A stretch of DNA of 37,289 nucleotides from positions 148,601 to 185,889 of the forward strand of contig DBYO01000019.1 of the NCBI GenBank assembly GCA_002310235.1, written 5' to 3'. Positions 24,792 through 32,870 of this stretch are shown one piece after another; within the stretch, counting starts at the first letter, position 1, and each line of letters opens with the position of its first letter. The DNA is from Bacteroidales bacterium UBA1184 (GTDB lineage Bacteria; Bacteroidota; Bacteroidia; Bacteroidales; ML635J-15). Under the pieces are notes generated by a model. That model did no database searches, was not told where the DNA came from, and worked only from the letters and a program-made list of their open reading frames with translations. The translations under genes were made by a program, and so were the position numbers.

Positions 24792-25265
24792 ATGGAAGAA
24801 CCGACACTCAACGCTCACAACAAGGACGAATTTCCGCCAGCACATAGCGCCGAACATATACTCAACCAGACTATGGTACGAACTTTCGGCTGTGCACGCT
24901 CGCGCATAAACCACATCGAGCGCAAGAAAAGCAAATGCAACTACGATCTTGACTTCTGCCCTACCGACGAGCAGATTCGCGCAGTAGAAGCAAAGGTAAA
25001 TGAGATTATTGCTCAGAACTTGCCAATCGAAACAAAATTCGTCAGCCGCAACGAACTGCCACCGTCAATCGACATCAGCCGTCTGCCCGAAGACGCTAGC
25101 GAAACACTCCGCCTCGTCTATATCGGCGACTACGACGTTTGCCCCTGCCTTGGCAACCACGTGAAAAGCACCGCTGAAATAGGCAGTTTCCGCATCACTA
25201 GCACAAGCTACAACGACGGCATATTCAGGATAGTATTCAGAGTGTCACCAGCAAACGAAGAATAA
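24792..25265 (+). CDS. AlaX-like stand-alone tRNA-editing domain protein
   Basis: A 157-residue protein resembling the second additional domain of alanyl/threonyl-tRNA synthetases. H18-SAE-H22 gives the HxxxH half of the zinc/editing site, and C119-LGN-H123 the CxxxH half, with the surrounding SRINHIERKKSKCNYDLDF and KSTAEIGSFRITS typical of this fold. It would hydrolyse mischarged tRNA, for example Ser-tRNA(Ala), in trans. The substrate is not established. It sits 1 nt after DUF4348 and 1 nt before a methyltransferase. The alaS gene, with its own editing domain, is 2 kb downstream in another operon. Confidence 0.82.
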   Translation: MEEPTLNAHNKDEFPPAHSAEHILNQTMVRTFGCARSRINHIERKKSKCNYDLDFCPTDEQIRAVEAKVNEIIAQNLPIETKFVSRNELPPSIDISRLPEDASETLRLVYIGDYDVCPCLGNHVKSTAEIGSFRITSTSYNDGIFRIVFRVSPANEE

Positions 25266-25266
25266 A

Positions 25267-25986
25267 ATGGATAAAACACAGCACAACGATATTTTCGGAC
25301 TCTGCCTCAAGGCATACCTCGAAGGCGACAAGCGGGCACGCATTACAGTGCGCACCGACATCGCCGAAACCGACTATCTTCCAGCCAGCTACCTTTTCCG
25401 TGGATTCGACAAGATGCCCGAACACGAAAAAGCCGCCCTGCTCCAAGCTAAAGGCAAAGTGCTCGACATTGGCGCCTGCGCAGGCTCGCACTCGCTGTAT
25501 CTGCAGGACAAAGGCTTCGATGTAACCGCCCTCGACATTTCGGAAGGCTGTTGCGAAGTGATGCAGAAACGCGGTGTAAAAAAGGTTGTCTGCAAAAATA
25601 TCTTCGACTACAATGCAGAAAAGTTCGACACCATATTCCTACTTATGAACGGCATAGGAATGGCCGGTACATTACCCGATCTGCCAAAGCTCCTCTCCCA
25701 CTTAAAATTGTTGCTCAATGATGGCGGTCAAATAATATTCGACTCTTCGGACTTGCAATACCTTTACCTGGAAGACGACGGCTCGATGAATATTCCACTA
25801 GGCGGAAAATATTACGGAGAACTTGTTTATGACATTTCGTTCCACAAGCAAAGTTCTGGCAAATTCAACTGGTTCTTTGCCGATCCGTATTCCGTTGAGG
25901 ACTACGCAGAACAATGTGGTCTGAAAATGGAAATCATACAATTTGGGGAACACTACGATTACGCAGCAAAACTATGTATCAGTTGA
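25267..25986 (+). CDS. Class I SAM-dependent methyltransferase
   Basis: A 239-residue Rossmann-fold methyltransferase. Motif I is VLDIGACAGSHSL, motif II is VTALDISEG (acidic residue binding the ribose of SAM), with KNIFDY and FDTIFLLMNGIGMAG as motifs III/IV. The later GGQIIFDSSDLQYL is a beta strand of the fold. An N-terminal helical region of about 55 residues precedes motif I and may bind substrate. The target is unknown. It starts 1 nt after the AlaX-like gene, so RNA or protein modification is possible but unproven. A repeat cluster follows the stop. Confidence 0.82.
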   Translation: MDKTQHNDIFGLCLKAYLEGDKRARITVRTDIAETDYLPASYLFRGFDKMPEHEKAALLQAKGKVLDIGACAGSHSLYLQDKGFDVTALDISEGCCEVMQKRGVKKVVCKNIFDYNAEKFDTIFLLMNGIGMAGTLPDLPKLLSHLKLLLNDGGQIIFDSSDLQYLYLEDDGSMNIPLGGKYYGELVYDISFHKQSSGKFNWFFADPYSVEDYAEQCGLKMEIIQFGEHYDYAAKLCIS

Positions 25987-26202
25987 AAGTTGAAAATTGA
26001 ACGTTGAACATTAAACGGCGTTAGCCATAGAAACCTGAAACCAGAAACCTGAAACGGGCGTCAGCCCATAGAAACGCCGTAGGCATAGAAACGGGCGAAG
26101 CCATAGAACGGCGAAGCCCTCAACGAAGTTAACCTTTAGCTCAGCGTAAGCTAAACTTTAAACGTGAAACCAGAAACGGCGTTAGCCATAGAACGGCGTA
26201 GC
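25987..26202. repeat. Hairpin-rich degenerate repeat cluster B between convergent genes
   Basis: It mirrors cluster A in the opposite orientation: words CCAGAAACCTGAAAC, GGCGAAGCC, GGCGTTAGCC, GGCGTAGGC and CTCAACGAAG. Positions 26106-26132 are an exact 27-nt reverse complement of 10443-10469. It opens with TTGAAA/TTGAAC oligonucleotide words and has no ORF. It lies between the methyltransferase end (plus) and the M23 peptidase end (minus). Confidence 0.85.
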
Positions 26203-27180
26203 CTAATCAAACGAAACACCCGAGTAGTTTGCGGCATCTATCATAGCCCTGTACTCGTCAGCTGTAGGAGTAATCATATACCTAAGCGGATTTACCTGCT
26301 TTCCATTAATGAGTACTTCGTAGTGAAGATGCGGACCTGTTGAGAGACCTGTGCTACCGACCTTGCCTATAAGTTCGCCACGCTTTACATACTGACCTTT
26401 CTTTACAAGAATCTTGCTCAAGTGAGCATATCTCGACGATAGTCCGTCAACCTTATGGTCTATTTCCACCATATTGCCGTAACCATGATTATCGCCATCG
26501 GCAGTAACCACAACACCATCACCGGCAGCATATACAGGGGTGCCAGTTGCAGCATTCATGTCGATGCCAGTGTGCATACGCAAGAAATGAAGTATTGGGT
26601 GCATACGGTAACCAAAATACGAACCAATGCTTGTCAAGTCGCCCGGACGGATAGGCTGGAAAACTGGCAAGGATGAACTTACCTTTTCGCGATGCTTTAT
26701 CTCGTCGATAATGGTAACATACGAAATGCTCTGCACATTCATCTTCGACTCGATACGGTCAAGTTTCTTGGCAATATTTTTTACAAGATCTGAGGTTTCG
26801 TAACCTTCATATTTTGCATATCTGTCGGAACCGCCCACACCGGCATTGCGAATGGTGCACGGTATCGAATCTTGTTCAAAAATAGAGCGATAAATATAGT
26901 TGTCGCGTTTTGCCATTTCGTTTAGAAGGCTGTCGCTCTGCTCTAAACGACGGCTCATCTCCTCGAAATTTCTCTCCAAATACTCATTTTCGGAACGTAA
27001 ATAGCGTTCTTCGGGAGATTCAAAAACAACTATATACAGGAACATTATCACCGCACCAAATATCAACGACGAAATTGTATAAGGAATCATCCTGCCGAGG
27101 AATTTCTTGAAACTGAACTTCACCTCCTCGTACTGCAACGACTCGCGGTTGAACTTGTATTTTTTCTTAAATAATTTCAT
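26203..27180 (-). CDS. M23 peptidase (peptidoglycan endopeptidase), membrane-anchored
   Basis: A 325-residue cell-wall hydrolase or cell-wall remodelling factor. A short basic cytosolic N-terminus is followed by a transmembrane helix at about 32-53, a coiled-coil region (about 58-165, with RYLRSENEYLERNFEEMSR), then the LytM/M23 domain. Zinc ligands are H203-TGI-D207 and H284-L-H286, with H253 in RYAHLSK. All the catalytic residues are present, so it is probably active and not a degenerate activator. The start at 27180 opens the basic arm (LFKKKYKFNRE). A promoter lies at the right distance. Divergent from alaS. Confidence 0.92.
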   Translation of the reverse strand: MKLFKKKYKFNRESLQYEEVKFSFKKFLGRMIPYTISSLIFGAVIMFLYIVVFESPEERYLRSENEYLERNFEEMSRRLEQSDSLLNEMAKRDNYIYRSIFEQDSIPCTIRNAGVGGSDRYAKYEGYETSDLVKNIAKKLDRIESKMNVQSISYVTIIDEIKHREKVSSSLPVFQPIRPGDLTSIGSYFGYRMHPILHFLRMHTGIDMNAATGTPVYAAGDGVVVTADGDNHGYGNMVEIDHKVDGLSSRYAHLSKILVKKGQYVKRGELIGKVGSTGLSTGPHLHYEVLINGKQVNPLRYMITPTADEYRAMIDAANYSGVSFD

Positions 27181-27213
27181 CTTTTGGCGATGAGTTTTTA
27201 ACAAAAAACGACG

Positions 27214-27244
27214 CAAAATTAACAATATTGTTTAATTTTGCAAA
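27214..27244. promoter_or_regulatory. Palindromic divergent promoter of M23 peptidase and alaS
   Basis: GCAAAATTAA and TTAATTTTGC (10-bp arms) flank CAATATTGT, itself nearly palindromic, at 27213-27241. On the minus strand TTTG (27241-27244), 19 bp, TAATTTTG (27214-27221) forms a good promoter for the M23 gene. On the plus strand TAATTTTG (27233-27240) is the alaS -7 box, so the two share the same palindrome. Confidence 0.6.
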
Positions 27245-27295
27245 ATTTTTAAAACAGAAGATAAAAATACTATTGATAATCAACAGATTAACAAA

Positions 27296-29920
27296 ATGAA
27301 CTCAAAAGAGATAAGAGCAAGATTCAAAAGCTACTTCGAGAAAAACGGACACAAAATTGTGCCTAGTTCCTCGATGATTGTCAAGGGTGATCCTACCCTT
27401 ATGTTTACAAATGCCGGCATGAACCAGTTCAAGGATATTTTCCTTGGAATACGCAAGCCCGAATCGCTTCGCGTAGCCGACTCGCAGAAATGTCTCCGCG
27501 TATCGGGAAAGCACAACGACCTTGAGGACGTAGGACACGACACCTACCATCACACCATGTTCGAAATGCTTGGAAACTGGTCGTTTGGTGACTACTTCAA
27601 GGAAGATGCAATACGCCTCGCATGGAATCTGCTTACCGAAGAATACGGAATCGACAAGAACCGTCTTTATGTAACAGTTTTCGGTGGCGACCCGAAAGAA
27701 AACCTCGACATTGACCACGAAGCCGAGAACTTCTGGCTGAAATATGTTCCCAAGGACCGCATTATTTACGGTTCGAAGAAGGATAACTTCTGGGAAATGG
27801 GCGACCAAGGCCCCTGCGGACCTTGCTCCGAAATTCACATCGACCTGCGCGACGACGACGAACGCGCAAAAGTCGCTGGAGCTGACCTTGTCAACAAGGA
27901 CAATCCGCAGGTAATCGAGATCTGGAACCTCGTGTTCATACAGTACAACCGCAAGGCCGATGGCACACTCGAACCGTTGCCTCAGAAACATATCGATACT
28001 GGTATGGGCTTCGAACGTCTATGCGCAGTACTGCAAGGCAAGAAGTCGAACTACGACACCGACATTTTCCAAACCATAATCGGTGAAATTTCGAAGATTT
28101 CGGGCAAAAAATACGGACAGGACAATAAAACCGACATCGCTTTGCGCGTCGTTGCCGACCATCTTCGTGCTGTTTCGTTCGCTATTGCCGACGGACAGTT
28201 GCCGTCGAACAACAAGGCCGGCTACGTAATTCGCCGAATCCTGCGCCGTGCAGTACGCTACGCATATTCATTCCTCGACATCAAGACTCCGTTCATGTAC
28301 AAGCTGGTCGACACTTTGGTTGACCTCATGGGCGATTCGTTCCCAGAACTTGTATCACAGAAGACTTTGGTAGAAAAGGTCATCAACGAGGAAGAAACCG
28401 TATTCCTGCGTACACTCGAACGTGGTCTGCGTCTGCTCGACACCGAAATGGACAAGCTGAAATCGGAAGGCAAGACCGAAATTTCGGGCGTTCAGGCATT
28501 CCTGCTGTACGACACCTACGGATTCCCGCTCGACCTTACCGAACTCATCGCACGAGAAAAAGGCTACACCGTAAACAAGACCGATTTCGACGCTGAAATG
28601 GCAAAGCAAAAGGAACGCGCTCGCAACGCCGCCGAAGTAAACACCGACGACTGGGTAATCCTCGACGAAGCCGACTGCGAATTCACAGGCTACGATAGTC
28701 TCAAGGAAACCGTAAGAATATTGCGTTACCGTAAGGTTGTCCAAAAGAACGAAACCTTGTACCACATTGTATTCGACCGCACACCGTTCTATGCAGAAAA
28801 AGGCGGACAGGTTGGCGACAAGGGCGTAATTATTGACGGTGAGAAGCGCATACCTATTATAAATACCATCGAGGAACACAACCTCCGCATCCATGTCACC
28901 AAGGAAATTCCGCAAGACGTGAACGGCACCTTCGAAATCGCCGTCGATGCAAAACGCCGTACCGAAATCACAAACAACCATACGGCAACTCACCTTCTTC
29001 ACTACTCACTGCGCTCTGTTCTCGGCACACACGTCGAGCAGAAAGGTTCTATGGTTAACGACGAGCGTCTTCGTTTCGACTTTGCCCACTTCAACAAGAT
29101 GACGACAGAGGAAATCCGCAAGACTGAAATCATCGTCAACGAGTTGATACGCCAGAACATCGTAAAGGAAGAAAACCGCTCGGCAAACATCGAAGAAGCC
29201 AAGGCAATGGGTGCAATGGCACTTTTCGGAGAAAAGTACGGCAAGGTTGTTCGCGTAATCAAGTTCGGCGACTCGATTGAACTTTGCGGTGGTACTCACG
29301 TTGCAAGCACCGGGCAGATTGGATTCTTCAAGATAATCTCGGAAGGCGCAATCGCTGCTGGTGTTCGCCGTATCGAAGCCATAACAGGAACAGCCGCACA
29401 GGAATACATATTCAAGCAGATTGACACCTTGAACGAGATTTCTGCAATCTTCAACAATCCGAAGAATATTGTGGCTGGCATCGAAACTGTTGTAAACGAA
29501 AATGCCTCGCTAAAGAAGCAAGTCGAAAGCTACAGGATTGAAGAACTCAAATCACTTAAGAAATCGCTTGTAGAAAAGGCAGAAAACCGCAACGGTACAA
29601 CCTTTGTCTGCACACGCATCGATGGTCACAGCGGAAACGACATAAAGGAAATATGCATGCAGCTGCGTGGCGAACTCAACAACTTTGCTTTCCTTGTCGG
29701 CAGCGTTTGCGACGACAAGCCGACGCTTGCAATAGCATTCTCCGACAATATGGTAAAGGAGAAAGGATTGAATGCAGGAAACCTTGTCCGCGAATCGGCA
29801 AAGCTTATGCTCGGTGGTGGCGGTGGACAGCCATTCCTTGCAACAGCAGGCGGCAAGGACGCATCGAAGCTCGACGACGCTATTGCTTTCGCAAAGGCTG
29901 AAATAGAAAAGGTATTGTAA
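27296..29920 (+). CDS. alaS: Alanyl-tRNA synthetase
   Basis: An 874-residue class II synthetase of usual bacterial length. The catalytic core opens RARFKSYFEKNGH with VPSSSMIV and NAGMNQFKDIFLG, and includes HHTMFEMLGNWSFGDYF. The editing domain has H562-TAT-H566 and C664-GGT-H668, so it can clear mischarged Ser or Gly. The C-terminal glycine-rich RESAKLMLGGGGGQPFLA is the C-Ala part. Single gene from a palindromic promoter shared with the M23 peptidase, ending in a palindromic terminator. There is a separate AlaX-like editing gene 2 kb upstream. Confidence 0.98.
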   Translation: MNSKEIRARFKSYFEKNGHKIVPSSSMIVKGDPTLMFTNAGMNQFKDIFLGIRKPESLRVADSQKCLRVSGKHNDLEDVGHDTYHHTMFEMLGNWSFGDYFKEDAIRLAWNLLTEEYGIDKNRLYVTVFGGDPKENLDIDHEAENFWLKYVPKDRIIYGSKKDNFWEMGDQGPCGPCSEIHIDLRDDDERAKVAGADLVNKDNPQVIEIWNLVFIQYNRKADGTLEPLPQKHIDTGMGFERLCAVLQGKKSNYDTDIFQTIIGEISKISGKKYGQDNKTDIALRVVADHLRAVSFAIADGQLPSNNKAGYVIRRILRRAVRYAYSFLDIKTPFMYKLVDTLVDLMGDSFPELVSQKTLVEKVINEEETVFLRTLERGLRLLDTEMDKLKSEGKTEISGVQAFLLYDTYGFPLDLTELIAREKGYTVNKTDFDAEMAKQKERARNAAEVNTDDWVILDEADCEFTGYDSLKETVRILRYRKVVQKNETLYHIVFDRTPFYAEKGGQVGDKGVIIDGEKRIPIINTIEEHNLRIHVTKEIPQDVNGTFEIAVDAKRRTEITNNHTATHLLHYSLRSVLGTHVEQKGSMVNDERLRFDFAHFNKMTTEEIRKTEIIVNELIRQNIVKEENRSANIEEAKAMGAMALFGEKYGKVVRVIKFGDSIELCGGTHVASTGQIGFFKIISEGAIAAGVRRIEAITGTAAQEYIFKQIDTLNEISAIFNNPKNIVAGIETVVNENASLKKQVESYRIEELKSLKKSLVEKAENRNGTTFVCTRIDGHSGNDIKEICMQLRGELNNFAFLVGSVCDDKPTLAIAFSDNMVKEKGLNAGNLVRESAKLMLGGGGGQPFLATAGGKDASKLDDAIAFAKAEIEKVL

Positions 29921-29937
29921 ATAGACTATACTGCAGC

Positions 29938-29991
29938 AAAATCCTCCTTCCAGATTCTGAAACAAGTTCAGAATGACGAGGGGGATTTTTT
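29938..29991 (+). terminator. alaS terminator built from a palindromic repeat
   Basis: Outer stem AAAATCCTCC pairs with GGGGGATTTT (one G-T wobble). The inner hairpin ATTCTGAA-ACAAG-TTCAGAAT spans 29954-29974, and a T tract ends at 29991. Read on the minus strand the core is GTCATTCTGAAC...TTCAGAATCT, the same terminal pattern as the element at 4671-4820. Confidence 0.82.
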
Positions 29992-30034
29992 ATTTTACTA
30001 TCAACATAAATGTCATAAATAAGACAAAAATATG

Positions 30035-30125
30035 TAGATTTGCAATGTCATTATTCTCAAACTTTGTTTAACGGACTTCGCAAAGTATGAGGAAGTTACA
30101 AAAGCTGAAGTCCTCAATATTATAA
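30035..30125 (+). promoter_or_regulatory. Leader of the zinc-ribbon/TPM operon: -7 box, hairpin and 12-codon ORF
   Basis: TAGATTTG (30035-30042) fits the -7 box. The following leader of about 80 nt holds GGACTTC (30073-30079) pairing with GAAGTCC (30107-30113). A small ORF inside it, ATG 30087 to TAA 30123-30125, encodes MRKLQKLKSSIL and stops 2 nt before the zinc-ribbon ATG at 30128. Its translation would disturb the hairpin. Whether it is translated is unknown. Confidence 0.4.
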
Positions 30126-30127
30126 AA

Positions 30128-31195
30128 ATGGATACTACCGTATTAAAATGTCCTGGTTGTGGCTCATCGTTGCCATACAATGCCGAAAAGGGGCTTTGGG
30201 TGTGCGAAACTTGCGGTGCTGAGTTTACCCAAGAAGAAATCTTGAAAATGACGGAGGCAAAATCCGATGCAGACATCGACATCAACAAGTCTGATTACAA
30301 AGAAGATACGACTCCCGATCCTGACCAGCCCGAACTCAACCTTTATCGGTGCCAAAATTGTGGGGCAGAAATGGTTGCCGACCAGAATACAGCCTCTACC
30401 TTCTGTGTTTACTGTGGCAGCACAGGTATTTTGAAGTCGCGTCTCGAAGGCAAATTCCGTCCGAAATATGTCATTCCGTTTTCGCAGACAAAAAAGCAGG
30501 CAATTGCCGCATACAACGGCTTAAGAAGAAAGAGATTCCTTGCCCCCAGCGAGTTCGGCAAGAAGGAAAACATCGAAAAGATTACTGGCATTTACATTCC
30601 TTTCTGGCTTTACGACGGACAATCGGAAGGCTACGTTGAAGGCGAAAGGCACGAAATTAGCAAATGGCGCGAAGGCGATTACATATGCAAGAAAACCGAC
30701 GTTTACCATGAATACCGCGAGGGAATGGAAAGTTTTGAGAAAGTTCCTGCCGACGGCAGCGAAAAATTTGACGACGACCTGATGGACTCCATCGAGCCCT
30801 TCAAACTCGAAGAATTAGTACCATTCAACTATTCGTATTTGTCGGGATTCCTAGCAGAAAAATACGATGTCAGCGCAGAAGACGACGAAAACCGAGCAAA
30901 CCTCAGAATGAACAATTCGCTGAAACAGTCGCTTACCTCAACAATCAACGGTATACTTGTCACGTCCAAAGAAGATATTAAATGCAAGATAGAAAATGTC
31001 GATTACGTATTGCTACCAGTATGGATGCTCAACACTTTCATAAAAGACAAAGCCTATACTTTCGCAATGAACGGACAGACAGGAAAAATCGTTGGTGATA
31101 TTCCGATTTCTAAAGGCAAAGCTATATGTTTCTTTTTGATTCTTGCGGCTTTGGGATTCGGAATCGCGGCTTTAATTGCAATGTTATTTGATTAA
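30128..31195 (+). CDS. Zinc-ribbon membrane protein (TFIIB-type zinc ribbon-containing)
   Basis: A 355-residue protein with two zinc ribbons: CPGCGSSLPYN...CETCGAEF near the N-terminus and CQNCGAEM...CVYCGS around residues 76-98. A conserved middle domain follows (FRPKYVIPFSQTKKQA, GIYIPFWLYDGQ, YVLLPVWMLNTF). A single transmembrane helix near 332-352 ends the protein. Such proteins are common in Firmicutes and Bacteroidota, often next to TPM-domain genes as here. The function is not known. A membrane-linked sensor or chaperone-like role is only a guess. 14 nt before the TPM gene. Confidence 0.8.
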   Translation: MDTTVLKCPGCGSSLPYNAEKGLWVCETCGAEFTQEEILKMTEAKSDADIDINKSDYKEDTTPDPDQPELNLYRCQNCGAEMVADQNTASTFCVYCGSTGILKSRLEGKFRPKYVIPFSQTKKQAIAAYNGLRRKRFLAPSEFGKKENIEKITGIYIPFWLYDGQSEGYVEGERHEISKWREGDYICKKTDVYHEYREGMESFEKVPADGSEKFDDDLMDSIEPFKLEELVPFNYSYLSGFLAEKYDVSAEDDENRANLRMNNSLKQSLTSTINGILVTSKEDIKCKIENVDYVLLPVWMLNTFIKDKAYTFAMNGQTGKIVGDIPISKGKAICFFLILAALGFGIAALIAMLFD

Positions 31196-31209
31196 AAAAG
31201 GAGGTTACA

Positions 31210-32046
31210 ATGAAAAAATTCTTTTCAATCATATTGCTTTTAATTGTCGGTTTTAACGCATTTGCACAAAACGACATTTATTCTATCGGAGAAAGGACCG
31301 AAAGTGAACCGCATGTAAAAAAGTTCCAAGTAACGGAGGCAAACATCGAATACGTTCTTACAACGCCTTACGTCGATACATCTTATAAAATTTACGATTA
31401 TGCGGAACTTTTGACAGAAACACAGCGCGATAAAATCAAGCAACGTTGCCGTGAATTCATGAAAAACACAGGACTTGACATTGCAATCGTAACCATAAAC
31501 GAAAATCCCAAACCATCGTTTAACGACTACGCTCCATCCGACGTATATATTCAGGATTTTTACGATTACAACGACTTCAAGGAAGACGGTGTTATGCTGA
31601 TTATAGACCAGGCATACGGCAGAAACCGCTATTACGACGCTGGCAAACCATACGAGATGTCACTTATTGGCAATCGGGTTGACAGTTACGCAGAAAGCAT
31701 GAAGCCACTTTATCAGAGCGAAGATTATTATGGCGAAATAATGTGGTTTATCGACAATGTCGAAGAGGACTATCTTTATGAAATCTCGTTTCCGATATGG
31801 AAATGCAGTATATTTGCCCTAGTTTTCGCCTTGATATTCTTTAGCATTCACCGTAGGAAATACAAACTCAAGTTTAAAGCAACGAATGCAAATAATTACA
31901 AGAAGCAAGGTTCGTTCAAACTGACACAAAACCGCACCAATTTTGTCAGAACGTTTACCACGAGGACATACTCGCCCAAAAGCAGCGGCAGTGGCAGCAG
32001 CGGGCATGGGTCGTCGGGAGGCGGACACTCGGGCGGAGGCTTCTAA
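31210..32046 (+). CDS. TPM-domain membrane protein with Gly/Ser/His-rich tail
   Basis: A 278-residue protein. A strong Shine-Dalgarno (AGGAGG) precedes the ATG, an exception in this window. The signal peptide ends NAFA before QNDI, the TPM domain (about residues 60-185; YAELLTETQRDKI, GLDIAIVTIN, GVMLIIDQ) matches the TPM_phosphatase/Psb32-type fold, a transmembrane helix follows at about 198-216, and the tail is GSSGHGSSGGGHSGGGF. The same tail type is known in YgcG-like proteins. Co-encoded with the zinc-ribbon protein, suggesting they work together at the membrane (inference). Biochemical activity is not established. Confidence 0.82.
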   Translation: MKKFFSIILLLIVGFNAFAQNDIYSIGERTESEPHVKKFQVTEANIEYVLTTPYVDTSYKIYDYAELLTETQRDKIKQRCREFMKNTGLDIAIVTINENPKPSFNDYAPSDVYIQDFYDYNDFKEDGVMLIIDQAYGRNRYYDAGKPYEMSLIGNRVDSYAESMKPLYQSEDYYGEIMWFIDNVEEDYLYEISFPIWKCSIFALVFALIFFSIHRRKYKLKFKATNANNYKKQGSFKLTQNRTNFVRTFTTRTYSPKSSGSGSSGHGSSGGGHSGGGF

Positions 32047-32052
32047 AACAAC

Positions 32053-32086
32053 AAAAAATGCCCTATTCGTCGGAATAGGGCATTTT
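32053..32086. terminator. Bidirectional terminator between TPM gene and flavodoxin-like gene
   Basis: AAAAAATG then CCCTATTC-GTCG-GAATAGGG then CATTTTTT: a perfect stem with poly-A and poly-T flanks, 6 nt after the TPM stop. It serves both convergent genes. Confidence 0.95.
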
Positions 32087-32101
32087 TTGTTACATCGAAA
32101 T

Positions 32102-32719
32102 CTACTTCACAAAATTCGTAGCCACCCTCTCCTCTTTTTCGGGCAAGCCAAATTTTTCCTTGCCAAGCGCAATGCTCTTCATAAGAAACGACATATTTCT
32201 TGCAAGAGTTCGCATGGTCTGCAAGCCTTCGGCATCCTTTTCGGCTTCGCCGGGCAAGCGTCCGTGAACGCTGTTCCAATACTGGCTCGATGCAATTGGC
32301 ATTCCTGCAATGGTAAAATACTTGTTCAACTCGTCGAATGTTGACGACAAACCGCCACGGCGAGCCACGACAACGCTTGCACCGACCTTCATGGTCATAT
32401 CGTAACTGGCACTGTAGAACAATCTGTCGAGAAATGCCACGAGGGTAGCATTTGCCGATGCGTAGTAAACAGGACTTCCGAGAACAATTCCGTCGCAAGC
32501 TTCAAACTTTGATGCAACTTCGTTGACAATATCATCGAAAACACATTTCCCCTTGGTTGCACACGAACCACAAGCCACGCAACCGCGAATTGCAAGATTT
32601 CCAACTTGGATATATTCCGTATCAATGCCATTTTCAGCAAAAACCTTTTCCATCTCATGCAATGCAATGGCTGTGTTTCCATTGGCACGCGGACTTCCGT
32701 TGATAAGTATAACTTTCAT
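32102..32719 (-). CDS. Flavodoxin-family NAD(P)H oxidoreductase with CxxCxxCx5C motif
   Basis: A 205-residue flavodoxin-like protein. The FMN phosphate loop is INGSPRANGNT (residues 6-16), followed by GIVLGSPVYYASANATL at the flavin edge and SVVVARRGGLSSTFDEL. Cysteines 47, 50, 53 and 59 (CVACGSCATKGKC) make the compact CX2CX2CX5C pattern of iron-sulfur flavoproteins, also found in many NADPH-dependent FMN reductases. The start at 32719 opens the Rossmann-like strand (MKVILING). A longer in-frame start would run into the tRNA-Glu gene. Function: probable electron transfer or quinone/nitro reduction, unassigned. Confidence 0.85.
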   Translation of the reverse strand: MKVILINGSPRANGNTAIALHEMEKVFAENGIDTEYIQVGNLAIRGCVACGSCATKGKCVFDDIVNEVASKFEACDGIVLGSPVYYASANATLVAFLDRLFYSASYDMTMKVGASVVVARRGGLSSTFDELNKYFTIAGMPIASSQYWNSVHGRLPGEAEKDAEGLQTMRTLARNMSFLMKSIALGKEKFGLPEKEERVATNFVK

Positions 32720-32743
32720 AATCGTCATTATTAATGGGACAAA

Positions 32744-32775
32744 AATAAAAAATCCATTTTGTTTTGCAAAATGGA
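32744..32775 (-). terminator. Terminator of tRNA-Glu
   Basis: On the minus strand TCCATTTTG, a CAAAA loop and CAAAATGGA form a perfect 9-bp stem followed by a T-rich run. It lies between tRNA-Glu and the flavodoxin gene. Confidence 0.85.
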
Positions 32776-32785
32776 CTTTGGAGAG

Positions 32786-32857
32786 CAACGGATAAGAGAA
32801 TCGAACTCTTATTTGCAGCGTGAGAGGCTGCCGTCCTAACCGTTAGACGAATCCGTC
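32786..32857 (-). tRNA. tRNA-Glu (anticodon CTC)
   Basis: A 72-nt cloverleaf on the minus strand. GACGGAT pairs with ATCCGTT (G1-U72 wobble), discriminator G. The D arm is TCGTCTAACGGTTAGGA as in other tRNA-Glu. The anticodon arm is GCAGC-CTCTCAC-GCTGC, reading CTC (GAG codons). The T arm is AAGAG-TTCGATT-CTCTT. No CCA encoded. Confidence 0.93.
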
Positions 32858-32870
32858 AGTTTTGAGAGTG

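Noticed and set aside
27235..27255. AATTTTGCAAAATT palindrome upstream of alaS as a separate operator
   Set aside because: It overlaps the larger divergent palindrome and is AT-rich, so it adds nothing beyond that site.
24792..29920. AlaX-like gene and alaS as one operon
   Set aside because: An M23 gene on the other strand and a repeat cluster separate them, and alaS has its own promoter.
32717..32788. Upstream extension of the flavodoxin gene to a TTG start
   Set aside because: It would cross the tRNA-Glu terminator and reach into the tRNA gene; the Met at 32719 matches the family N-terminus.
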